From: Wallacemonas rigidus
Taxonomy: Eukaryota; Euglenozoa; Kinetoplastea; Trypanosomatida; Trypanosomatidae
Direction of reading: 5' to 3'
DNA length: 64,000 nt
Assembly: GCA_030849045.1 (NCBI GenBank)
Contig: JASAOL010000603.1
Location: forward strand, 1-64,000
Each line of letters opens with the position of its first letter. The first letter of the stretch is position 1. The notes beneath the pieces were generated by a model. That model did no database searches. It was not told the DNA's origin and was given only the letters and a program-made list of their open reading frames with translations. Positions 9,501 to 18,900 of the stretch are shown piece after piece. The position numbers were made by a program, and so were the translations under genes.

Positions 9501-11390
9501 TTAGTGGTGGGAGTACACCACGGCAATAATAATGCACACGACTATCACGACAGCCAACATCGTCACGGATACAACGATGACAACGCGCTTCAGCGACATG
9601 CAACCACGCCTTTGGTTGTGCGCGTGCACTGCCTCAACTTCACGCGACATGAAGTCCAGATCGTGCTTCTCACACATGTGAAGAGCAGCCTGATCAACCT
9701 CGTTGCCGTCATGTAACGCGAGAACGCCAGTGTCAATAACGTTGCTTTCCTGCTCCTCATCATCATCGGCTGTGCGGCACGTGTTGGTTGCGGCGCCGTA
9801 GTCAGAAGCGAAAACTACATCATTTCCAGGTATAGCGCCGTTGGAGAAAGAAAAGGAGGAGCCACCAACGAAAGGTTGCCCGCAGTCCTTGCCGTCTTCA
9901 ACACTCGATAGATGCGTGCTTTGCGACACTCCCTGCAACATGAGCTCGGCATGTGCGACGCATTGCTCGTAAAAAACCGCGTCGCACGGCGAGTCGAACG
10001 CATCCGCGGAGAAGTTTAGCGCGCACGAGGTGGGGAACTCACGAATTAGCTCCAACAGTGGTAAGGAGACGAACGGCTCGTTCCGACCGAGTCTCGGTAG
10101 ATGATCGAAGACTGTGAAGATGTCATCCTCGTTGCTCGTTGCAGTCACGCCGGCGCTAGAGGTCACATTTGAGTCACTCTCCAGAATGGGGCCAAGAATG
10201 CTCAGCAAGATGGCGTTTTTAACCATGATGGCGACACACGGTAGGTCCAGTGTTTCTTCGGTAAACAAATCCGCCACTGCTTTTGTGTCGTCGTCTTCTG
10301 CGCCGCTTATGGACTCCGATATGCTTGTCTGAAGCGAATGAACCAGTGCACCGTACGTGGTTGGGGCATAAAGGTTTGCCGTCGAGCAGAAAAAAGGACT
10401 TGCCCTCACGAGGTCTATATTCGGTCGCTTCGACGCATCAATGGTCAGACACTGGGTGATCAAGGTCTTCAAATCAGCGTCTTTTACGCCAGACACCACG
10501 TTGCCGATCCGGTCAGCGAGGCAAGGACTTGGGCGTGAGAAAGAGTTGGCGGCTGGGCTCGTGAGTTGAAGGTCAGCAAGAATCGTTAGTGAGTCTTCTT
10601 CATCATGGAATGGTTTGATAAGCGTTGCCAAGTAAAACAAGAGGCATCCAAGCGCCCACACGTCCCCGCTCATCTGATTGTCCAGCGTAGGTTGGGTGTT
10701 GAGCTTGGTCAGCTCGGGGGAGCGCCAACGGACATGTTCGCAGAGTGTGCTTGGTAGCGAGTCGATGCCATGCAAGTACACAGCGAGATCAGCTGTGATG
10801 AGGACATTCTCAGCGCGCACATTGTTGTGTGCGAAGCCGGCGTGGTGTAAGCAAACGAGCGTGTCAACGATTGGACACAAAATGTGTCGAATCGCTGCAG
10901 ACGAAAAGGCCACAGTCTGCGTGCCACGCTCATGTCTTAGTTGCCATGCACACGCGGGAATCATTCTGTCCTGATTCTCCACTATGTTCTCCAGGTTAGT
11001 GAGCGGTATGTATGGAAACACAGTCCTATCCACTACGCAAGTGTCAGAGGTGGTATCGCCGGCGTGATCTGCGAACATGCGCGGCGGTCTTGGTTGCACC
11101 TTCCGACGATCGGAGTGTAAGCATGTCAACAGTCCTGGGCACTGTGGCAAGTCCGTGGGGTACGCAGTTTCACTCACTTTCTTAGTTTGATGGAAGCGAA
11201 CGCGGGCCAAAAACAGATTTGGTGAGGGTGACCTCGAAAGACACACGGCGTCACACGAAACAGTCCTCCGAGGGTAAAAAAAGACTGGGATAAACGGGTG
11301 TCCCTCGCGATTGCCCAACGTTGTCAGGTGACTGGCCAAGGTGCTTGTGGGCAGATGCGCGTGCTCCTGAGGTTGGCACTGCGGGTTCAT
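9501..11390 (-). CDS. Tail-anchored pseudokinase
   Basis: A 629-residue protein with a protein-kinase C-lobe but lost catalytic residues. The catalytic loop reads HNNVRAEN (188-195), so the HRD Asp is Asn. The DFG position reads HGID (207-210). The APE motif is SPE (224-226), followed by SGDVWALGCLLFY (241-253) with the helix-F Asp, and a C-terminal-lobe cysteine/Arg-Pro signature (ITQCLTIDASKRPN). I find no Gly-rich loop or VAIK Lys in the N-lobe (about 60-160). Residues 603-625 are a strongly hydrophobic helix ending YSHH at the C-terminus, a tail anchor that leaves the pseudokinase facing the cytosol. A scaffold or allosteric role at an internal membrane is the sensible inference. Start: ATG at 11388-11390; an upstream TTG in frame is not preferred. 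The splice acceptor is probably 11537-11538. Confidence 0.88.
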   Translation of the reverse strand: MNPQCQPQEHAHLPTSTLASHLTTLGNREGHPFIPVFFYPRRTVSCDAVCLSRSPSPNLFLARVRFHQTKKVSETAYPTDLPQCPGLLTCLHSDRRKVQPRPPRMFADHAGDTTSDTCVVDRTVFPYIPLTNLENIVENQDRMIPACAWQLRHERGTQTVAFSSAAIRHILCPIVDTLVCLHHAGFAHNNVRAENVLITADLAVYLHGIDSLPSTLCEHVRWRSPELTKLNTQPTLDNQMSGDVWALGCLLFYLATLIKPFHDEEDSLTILADLQLTSPAANSFSRPSPCLADRIGNVVSGVKDADLKTLITQCLTIDASKRPNIDLVRASPFFCSTANLYAPTTYGALVHSLQTSISESISGAEDDDTKAVADLFTEETLDLPCVAIMVKNAILLSILGPILESDSNVTSSAGVTATSNEDDIFTVFDHLPRLGRNEPFVSLPLLELIREFPTSCALNFSADAFDSPCDAVFYEQCVAHAELMLQGVSQSTHLSSVEDGKDCGQPFVGGSSFSFSNGAIPGNDVVFASDYGAATNTCRTADDDEEQESNVIDTGVLALHDGNEVDQAALHMCEKHDLDFMSREVEAVHAHNQRRGCMSLKRVVIVVSVTMLAVVIVVCIIIAVVYSHH

Positions 11391-12542
11391 TGCAGCGTTC
11401 GGTTTTAGAAACAAATAGCTCTTGTTATTGCTGCTTCTTTTGGGCTTCCCGGCTAGATGCAGATGCTGCTATTTACGTGAGTTTGGTGGCTAGTAAGGGC
11501 ACACTAAGTAGTCAACCGTCTACTTGGGCCTAGCTGCTGGAAACGAAAAAAAAAACGAACTGGAAAAGACACACACAAAAAAAAAAAAAGAGGGAGAGCG
11601 AAGCAAGAGGAAGACGGGAGAAAAACAGCCTATTCACCGTCTGATTCCTCCGTCAACACACTGGAGTAGCTAAATAAAACAAAGCGAATACCTTGGGATC
11701 AATTGTACGATAGTGCGTACAGTTGCGAGTACGTTTACATCACCCGAGAGGAAACCCGTTTTTCCCGTTGTTTTAGCAGCAGATCAGGAAGAAGTGGGTA
11801 TGCGCCAAAAGCACAGAAATAGGGAAAGGGAGAGGTTGAAGTTGACATTGGCGTGAAGAAAAAAAAAATGTGTGAATACTTAGACGTCTTGGAATCACAA
11901 CCGGCCTGTACAATGACTGTTCGCGCAGTTTCACGGCATGGAGGGGACTTGCAACAACGCAAAACAACTTTGCGTTCTGCAGCGGCCTACTTGCCGGGGA
12001 AAAAAAAGGAAAAGCACCTACTCCGTTCTCTTGAGTCAAGCAATGAGAGAGAAACAGGATAACGCCGAGCAAGTAGGCGCCTCAACTAAGAGTAGGTATC
12101 CTCATCCTATTCTTATTGTCTTCTGTACGTGGTGCACCGCTGCCAGTCCTGGGTTTGAGTCATACCTACTGCGGCACCGCAGCTAACGTTCCATGCAGCT
12201 GTCATTCCCCCCCCCCCCGTGCTGGTGTTGTTCATGTGCAGTTGTTGTGTTTTAGCTCGCGAGGTATTTGGATATTGAAGTTTAAGTGTTATTAACCAAA
12301 GAAAAAAAAAAAGATGAAGGATGTGACCAAAGAAACACCTCATCATTACAACACCCTTTAGACATACAAGGAAAAAAAAAAACGGGATCGGAACAGAGAC
12401 GTCAAAACAAGAAAATAAGGGCGTAGCATGTTCAGCCGCATGAAAGCGAGCACAGACATACTGGAGAGTGAAACAAACATTGGCAACCTCCTCGAAGGAA
12501 AAAAACCAAACAACTATTGAAGGCCGGCAAACGCTCTCAATT
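11391..12542. other. Intergenic spacer between pseudokinase and eIF2-alpha genes
   Basis: Contains the pyrimidine tract (as plus A runs 11546-11589) and 5' UTR of the pseudokinase gene, a C12 run (12207-12218) and A runs at 12302-12312 and about 12371-12381 downstream of the eIF2-alpha stop. No convincing gene. Confidence 0.65.
11537..11538 (-). promoter_or_regulatory. Candidate spliced-leader acceptor for pseudokinase gene
   Basis: On the minus strand two T runs (plus A runs 11577-11589 and 11546-11555) plus other pyrimidines precede AG here, leaving a 5' UTR of about 147 bases before the ATG. Inferred from pattern. Confidence 0.45.
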
Positions 12543-13781
12543 TTACTCCGCATCTTCGTCCTCCTCGGGGTCTTCGTGGCGCTCGGGCTTGTCGTCGTCG
12601 CCAAGAATAGACGGTGGTGTAATAACCTTCAGACGTCCGTTGCGCTTGGCAATTTCCACAGACATCTTCTCGATGGCCTCGGTCATGACTTGTTGGCCCT
12701 CATCCGCCATGTCCGTGCGGGCACGAAGACCGTACTTCGGGGGGCCAATGATGATGACGGAGAGCGGGATATCCACCTGTGTGTCACTCTTGCCTCGGTA
12801 GCTTTTGCCAATCTGAAGCACCTCGCGGATGGCGTCGACGCCATCGAACTCGTAGCACGTCATTTCCACTTCGGCGTGCAGATTGACGACCTTGGTGCGC
12901 ATGGCGTTCTTGAGCGTGAGAAGGAGGCAGTTCACCACGTTTTCGTCGAGGTTCAGTGGGCCAAGAATATCCTCCACATTTTGGGTCTGGTTCAACTCGT
13001 GCAGCCAGTTCCACGCATGCTTGCCCGGTTGGCGACGGTACAGGGGGTACGCAATTTTTTCCATGGCCTCGTACGGAGAGATGCCACACTCACTGGCTAC
13101 GTGGCACACAATGGAGCGGACATCGTTTCCCTTGCGGAACCGCATTTCACACTCTTTTGCCTCGTTCGGCTTCACCTCCTTCTTGGACAGATCGATATAG
13201 CCCTTATCCTTGTCGATGCGAATGACCTGCGCGGCCTCGCTGCGACCAACCTTGATGAGCTTGCCCATAGAGCGCACGCGACGCCTAGTGACCTCCGTGT
13301 AGGGAATAATACCCTCACGCTTGCCGTACTCCATGAGCTGCACCACGGCCGATGTGTCAGTCACCTGAGTGATCTTCACCCAAACGATGTCGTCCAGCTT
13401 CGGGAGCGATTGCTCATAGAACGGTGCATCCTTGCCGTCCCAGTTCGTGATACCTAGGCACGAGCTCACAAACTTCTGCTGGCGCTTGTTGAGATGAATC
13501 ATCAACTGCTGTTTAGAGCTTTCATCACCACTCTTCTCACCATCCACCGTTGAGCGAAGAATAACCGCCTTCTCAAGAAGTACAAGCAGATGCTCGAATT
13601 GCTCACTGGCAAGAGGAACAGAAAAAGGCTCAGCGAGGATGAGCTTTCGCCTGGTCAGCTGCTGGTTCTGGTTGAAAAACTCCTTGGGAACCTGGTAGTA
13701 CCGGTTATCGGTTGTCTGACAGCAGCACTTGACAGAGTAATCCACCGTTTCGGGATTCTCTACAACACCGTAAGCTGCCAT
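12543..13781 (-). CDS. eIF2alpha: Translation initiation factor 2 subunit alpha
   Basis: A 412-residue eIF2-alpha, the regulatory subunit of the factor that brings initiator tRNA-Met to the 40S ribosome. An S1/OB domain starts near 129 (LDDIVWVKITQV), with EGIIPYTEVTRRRVRSMGKL (156-175), then the helical domain and the alpha/beta domain (VNLHAEVEMTCYEFDGVDAI) ending in an acidic EDEDAE tail. In most eukaryotes the stress kinases phosphorylate Ser51 just before the Arg triplet; here that residue is Thr165. The first ~125 residues are an extension absent from yeast and human. Both features are documented for trypanosomatid eIF2-alpha (T. brucei Thr169), so the protein is a good lineage marker. 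Start ATG at 13779-13781. The gene is second from the strand switch. Confidence 0.97.
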   Translation of the reverse strand: MAAYGVVENPETVDYSVKCCCQTTDNRYYQVPKEFFNQNQQLTRRKLILAEPFSVPLASEQFEHLLVLLEKAVILRSTVDGEKSGDESSKQQLMIHLNKRQQKFVSSCLGITNWDGKDAPFYEQSLPKLDDIVWVKITQVTDTSAVVQLMEYGKREGIIPYTEVTRRRVRSMGKLIKVGRSEAAQVIRIDKDKGYIDLSKKEVKPNEAKECEMRFRKGNDVRSIVCHVASECGISPYEAMEKIAYPLYRRQPGKHAWNWLHELNQTQNVEDILGPLNLDENVVNCLLLTLKNAMRTKVVNLHAEVEMTCYEFDGVDAIREVLQIGKSYRGKSDTQVDIPLSVIIIGPPKYGLRARTDMADEGQQVMTEAIEKMSVEIAKRNGRLKVITPPSILGDDDKPERHEDPEEDEDAE

Positions 13782-14670
13782 GTTCAGAAACGCGGGGTGT
13801 ATGTAGTGTCAGTGATCCGTATGTAGTAGGTCTCTTGTGATGTATGAGTGAGGTGCCTGTGTGTGTGTGTGTTTGCCTTGATGATGCTATCTCCGATTAA
13901 CAATTGTCTTTCTCACGATAGCAGCAGTACTAATTTTTGCTGTTGTGATATATTGTTGTTAACGACAACGAATATATTATTATTATTATTATTTATTTTG
14001 TTTCAGAGTGGGGTTGTTGTTAGTGTTGAATTTCGTTGGTATGTTTACAGTATTTGTTGTGTGCAGTGAAGGGTATCAGCAGAATTTCGAGAATATTCGC
14101 GATTGATTTATTCGTATTTTTGTTTACACAGGTTTCAACGTGCGTTTGTCCCCAAAACGGAAAGTTTGCGCAGGGCAAGAGGAGCAACGACAGCAACAAA
14201 GCGAGAAAAATAAGAAGGAGCGAGAATGATGCGAGGCACAGTAAGCGCATTTTCGGCGGGTGAACAAATAAAAACAGGGTAAGAGAGGGAGGCAAGTGGT
14301 GAATAGGAATGGGCAAACGAAGTATTGAGAAACCTGAAATTCAGCGAGACGGGGGGCTCAAGAGAGCTTTCGTCCGAACGTTTTTGCCCGTCCCATCGTC
14401 GCTTCCGACGGAAAACGGCACGCGATGGCAGTGACACCATTGACCGTAAATGCAAGTAGATACTCGGTGAGTGCCCATTGCAGGTGAGACAGAAAGAGAG
14501 CAGTTTTGTTGATGGCCATTTGAATGGAGAAGATGAGGTTTTTTTTTTTTTTGCATTGTTGTACTCGGCCGCCACACCTGCCGAGTGCCTTGCACCATTG
14601 CTCTTTGGCGACAGAAAGAGGAAGACACAAGTGTGTGCATCGGTAGTTGATGCAATTCTATTACGGCCGC
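13782..14670. other. Intergenic spacer upstream of eIF2-alpha gene
   Basis: 0.9 kb, locally AT-rich, with a GT repeat near 13858-13872, a TTA-type repeat (13973-13999) and a T14 run (14539-14552). Only UTR/spacer sequence is seen. Confidence 0.65.
13973..13999. repeat. TTA-rich microsatellite
   Basis: A run of TAT/ATT units with about six uninterrupted copies, in the spacer upstream of eIF2-alpha. It stands out as one of the few AT-only tracts in the window. Confidence 0.8.
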
Positions 14671-15519
14671 TCAGCGCCGCGTTTTGCGAGAGGCAGCGAT
14701 TCGTCGCAGCTCCGCGCTGTATCCCTCTGTGACCACTTGCTGGAATTGGTCAACGGCGGGGGGCGCTTTGTATAAATGCGACAAGTCCACCCATCGAAGT
14801 GGGACATTGTGTCGTTCATCTGGCAAGATTTGAACGGTACGTACTCCGGTGTCGACAATGGTACCCGTCACCACGCGTGATGTACCCACGTTGAGGTAGC
14901 AACACGGTTGCCCGAGGAGTCTTTGACCTTCCGCACGGCGTAGTCTTAACGCGGGAACTAGGAGCTCTGCGCCAAATTCAGAAAGAGGTATGTCCAGGTA
15001 CTGGGCATTTGCAACACCATTGTGAGCTTCACCGACGAACAAGCAATCGAGGGATGCGGGAGGGCTGGAAGCTACTATCGGAGTGTAATCCCCACGTACC
15101 CGCTTCCTCGTGAGCGGGTAGCGTGGCTCCGCACTAGTGGGTGAAACCTTGGAATCACTGTTTTGTTCACCTTCGTCTCCCGCAGGCACCGGGGTCGAAT
15201 CAATTTGGTCGTTTTCATCCACAATATCGACGCTATCACCCCTCTCTGGGAGCGTCTCTGTTGTAGCGGCCGCCTCCAGCGGCGCTTCCGTCGGCTTGTC
15301 CGCCAAAGATGATTGCGACCCTTGCGGCACATCGGTCGCGGCGCCAGTGGTAAGTAGATGGACCGAGGAGCCATGAAAGCGCCGCGGCAAGCGGAAGGAC
15401 TGATCATCGAGCAACACCACGGGCTCTGAGGGCACCTCGCGGCCCTGATAGGATAGGTATCTGAGAAATTCGAGCAAAGGATATAGGTGCCGCTCCTCAC
15501 TTGCACGAGAGAAACTCAT
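14671..15519 (-). CDS. Conserved-looking hypothetical protein, first gene of the minus block
   Basis: A 282-residue protein I do not recognise. Residues 1-55 form a compact region (LYPLLEFLRYLSYQGREV). Residues 56-135 are acidic and Ser/Thr/Pro-rich, probably disordered. A basic patch RKRVRGDY (138-145) could be a nuclear signal. The C-terminal part (about 180-260) is predicted strand-rich, with GQPCCYLNVGTSRVVTGTIV (203-222) and VPLRWVDLSHLYKA (239-252), which could be a small beta-barrel of Tudor/SH3-like size; that is a guess. The ATG at 15517-15519 is the sensible start: upstream the frame runs into the C/G homopolymers and the undetermined base of the strand switch and gives only Gly/Pro/Ala. 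It sits directly on the left edge of the divergent switch. Confidence 0.75.
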   Translation of the reverse strand: MSFSRASEERHLYPLLEFLRYLSYQGREVPSEPVVLLDDQSFRLPRRFHGSSVHLLTTGAATDVPQGSQSSLADKPTEAPLEAAATTETLPERGDSVDIVDENDQIDSTPVPAGDEGEQNSDSKVSPTSAEPRYPLTRKRVRGDYTPIVASSPPASLDCLFVGEAHNGVANAQYLDIPLSEFGAELLVPALRLRRAEGQRLLGQPCCYLNVGTSRVVTGTIVDTGVRTVQILPDERHNVPLRWVDLSHLYKAPPAVDQFQQVVTEGYSAELRRIAASRKTRR

Positions 15520-15631
15520 TTGGTAAGTGTTGTGCTTTGTGCTCTTGCTGCTTTTGTTGCTATTGTTTGGGGTGGGGTGGGTTGGTGTGTGGGTGTTGGG
15601 CGCGGGGTGGGGGGGGTTGGCTGGCGGGGGT

Positions 15632-15653
15632 GGCGGCGCCGGCCCCGGCCCCC
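15632..15653. repeat. GC element, copy 1 (GGCGGCGCCGGCCC core)
   Basis: The core GGCGGCGCCGGCCC followed by CGGCCCCC, running into a long C run. A second copy lies at 15800-15820 in the same orientation. The core contains the palindromes GGCGCC and GCCGGC. Confidence 0.7.
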
Positions 15654-15799
15654 CCCCCCCCCCCCCCGCCGGGCNCAAAGGGGGGAAAAAAAAGCAAAAC
15701 ATGTAACCGTCGGAGACAGCGCGCACTCATCTCAAAAGATCCGCGCGGCTCATAGATACATGCCTCTACTCCTTAGGTTCTGGGGGGGGGGGGGGGGGG

Positions 15800-15820
15800 G
15801 GCGGCGCCGGCCCGGCCCCC
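15800..15820. repeat. GC element, copy 2 (GGCGGCGCCGGCCC core)
   Basis: Same 14-base core as copy 1, 168 bp to its right, differing by one C in the following bases, and preceded by a 20-base G run. The pair flanks about 100 bp of ordinary sequence inside the strand switch. Confidence 0.7.
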
Positions 15821-15977
15821 TCCCCCCTCCCGCAGGCGGGACGCCCGCCCGCGCGGCCCAGCCTCGCAAACCGCCACCCGCACCACCGCCGCCACCCCCA
15901 CAACCACCCACCGCCGCCCCCCCCCCGTGCCCGCCACCGCCTTTTTTTTTTTTTTCAACATCTGCGGGCAAACACAA

Positions 15978-15979
15978 AG
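15978..15979 (+). promoter_or_regulatory. Candidate spliced-leader acceptor for the EGF/TIG membrane protein
   Basis: The first AG after a T run of about 14 bases (15942-15955). It leaves only four bases before the ATG at 15984, and it excludes the Phe-run extension that remains open upstream. Confidence 0.6.
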
Positions 15980-15983
15980 CTCG

Positions 15984-18900
15984 ATGCTACGCGTAGTGCT
16001 GCTTCTGGTAGCTGCACTTGCAGTGTGCACATGCTGTGCCACAGCTGCTGGCTGGGACATGGTTATTGTGACGTCGAATTGTGATTTGGTCAAATCTAGC
16101 GGTGCCGTTGAGTTGCTCTGTTCTGACAAATTGTCGACACTCATATTTGATGTTGCAACGCAGGCCAGTGACGACGCGCTCCACAGTGTCTCTATTCAAT
16201 CGGACCCAGACGTACTGTGCAATACCATAAAAAAGCGAGAGATTCCCCTATACACAGTCGTGTGTCCTCTTCCGCAGGCTGGTCTCCATCATCTATTTCT
16301 AGTACTGCAAGACGGCAGCCGCGTGATAACTCAACTGCACGTTTCCTCTACAGTCGGCCCAGCTTTAAGTGTAGCATCTGAGCAGCGCACGGCAAGGACG
16401 CTGAGCGGTGAAGCACACAGCGCACCCTGTCAACACGGACAGATTGATGAAGACGGTCTTTGTCAATGCGACTTGTTCTACGCAGGCGAAGATTGTAGTA
16501 TTCCATGTCCAGGACTGCGCGTCAGTGGCTGCTCTGATACGGGTTGCTACGGTGCGTCCAGTGCCCAATGCGGAGACGCGTGCTCGTGGAGCTCCACTCT
16601 GAACATATGTACCGGTGTTGATTCGTGCATCGAGAACGTGTGCTCAGGACAGGGCACCTGCAGTTGGGGACGCAATGCGGACGCTTCCTGCCAGTGTGCA
16701 AGTGGATATTTCGGAAAAACATGTGAGACATTGTGCTCCACACATGCATGTCAAGATAAGTATGCCATCACCACCATCGAATGCAGTAGCGACGGCGCAT
16801 GCATCTGTTCTGGCCACTACGGTACACTATCGACCCTGTGCACGGACTGCAAAGCTGGCTGGTACGGCACAGACTGTGAGAGTGAGTGTCTGTGCAGTGG
16901 CCACGGTGCGTGTGAGCAGCTGACAGGCGTCTGCTCATGCTTTGAGGACGACGCGAGTGGCTATTGGACTGGATCTAGCTGCTCAATCTGCAAGCCGGGT
17001 TACACTGGTAGTGATTGCCAGGAGAAAAATCTTGTGCTGGGTGCTGGCCCGATCAGGAACATCACGGCCACAGAGTACAATCCTCGGGTAGGAGTGAGCC
17101 CGTCGGTGGGGGCCTTGATCACCACGAGTTCCTCGCAGTTTCACGTCGGCTATGGTTCCTTTGTTGCCATGTGTAACCCAACGGATACTATCTCCGAAAA
17201 GTCAAGTACGCTCACGTGTGACCAGACAACTGTAAATGGTACAGTCTGCGACGCCCAGGAAAGAGGTACTGTGATCGTGCATCTCACAATAGAGCTGTCT
17301 GTCAACTCAACGATCGTACATCTGCTAAATGAGTCTATTGACAGACCTTGGAGTGTAGTCGAGGTAGCATCGTGGACGCTCAGTCCACTCCAGGGGGATC
17401 AACAAATTGTCAGTGCACAGCTGTCCCTCAGCGCCGGCTGGTTCATAGTATTGAGCGACGGCTCCGTTGCGTCCCAGAATAACTTGGCATTCCAGCCGCC
17501 AGTATCGGTGCCACCTGGGGCTACGTTCACCGCGCATTCGGCTGCATTCAGTGAGAGTGGTGGGCGCGTGTATATCGCGGGCTCGTACTTGGAAACGTGG
17601 GTGTTGCACGTCTTTTCGCTCCAAGACCACACGTTTACGACCACACTCTCTGCAGCCACATTGAGCAGTCTTTCAGAATACACAACCGCGATTGCTGTAG
17701 CCGTACAAAGTGGCGAGTCGGTCGCTCTCGTCGTCACCAACGCAACCGCCGTCGCATTCGCCCACCTTAGCGCATTGCCCGAATGGCACATTACCTCCGT
17801 GTTGGTGGACAAAAAAAGGGAGGAATTCACTAGCGCCGTGCTGAAAATTGGTCTCGATGAAGTATTGTATCTCACAGCAGTCACAACCGCTGGTGTTCGT
17901 GTGCATACGACACATTGGAGTGAACACCGCGTCATGTCAACACAGCTCATTGCAGGCAGCAGCCAAGAAAAAGGCGTCTGGCAACCACTGGTTGCGCTCA
18001 TGCCAGCTTCGTCAGTGCTCGTTTTCGTCACCCAAAGTAGTCTGACCTTTGACATTGAGATTCGGTCCTATTCGGCGTTCGCGGCAGAGGCAGTAGTCCC
18101 CGCTGTCATCGATCGAAGCGGAGGAACCACGCTGACCATTGTTGGCCACTCGTTTCCCTCCAGCCTCACATGCTTGTTCAGTGACGGCTCCAATTCAGCC
18201 CCGACGGTTGTCAACAGTACAACCGTTATGTGCACAGTTCCTTTTCTACATGCAAATAGGGTTTTCTCGCAGTATTATATCGAAGTGTCAGCGCCAGTGC
18301 GTTGGCTCTGTGGTGACTGCGCAGTTGCGACGACCAACCAGGTTACTGTGAGTGGCTTCGCCGCCCCTGCGCCAACACGTGCCTACGCTTCCAATAACAA
18401 GTCCTACGCTTCAATTCATTCGAGAGCACCTATCACGGTACAGTGCCTTGGTGCGCCGAATCTTGACACGCTTCTTTGTCGGTTTGAAGACGACGCAGGA
18501 ATGAGCTTGATATCACCCGCGTCGTTCGTGTCTTCAGAATTGGTCATTTGTCAGATGCCCATTGTTACGCGTCCGTCATCCGGCACTTCAGGTGTCGTCA
18601 CCATCTCTATTGACGGATCCGTCTTCTCACCTGGCACCCCATTTACTTTCATTGGGGATGCCGCTAACCTGAAGCTCATGAGTGTGCCAACGGTCGATGT
18701 CACTGCTAGTGATCGCATTGAATTTCCAACAGCGCTCATTCACGTTGTCGATAGCGAGGGGCATTCACTCTCTGAGCTCGATAGTACACGTGTCGTGAAT
18801 GCCATGGCGTTGTGGTTCAATTCCACACGCAAGGAACTAGACTCTTTCATTAGCGCGTACCAGAGTGTGGTGCTATCAACCTACAGTAACCAAACCAAAC

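Larger units (their letters stand above)
15520..15983. promoter_or_regulatory. Divergent strand-switch region, probable bidirectional Pol II start region
   Basis: All genes to the left are on the minus strand and all to the right on the plus strand, so this is where both polycistronic units should begin. The left arm (about 15560-15630) is G/T-rich on the plus strand. The right arm (about 15845-15945) is C/A-rich, so each transcript strand starts C/A-rich. Between them lie a C run (about 15649-15667), an undetermined base (15675), a 20-base G run (15782-15801) and two GC elements. In Leishmania and trypanosomes divergent switches are the mapped transcription start regions, and a C-tract was described in that of L. 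major chromosome 1. There is no TATA-type promoter, as expected. Part of the homopolymer structure may be a sequencing or assembly artefact. Confidence 0.75.

Noticed and set aside
12468-13457. A 329-codon plus-strand open frame opposite the eIF2-alpha gene
   Set aside because: It is antisense to a certain gene, its product resembles nothing, and its openness follows from the codon bias of the real gene.
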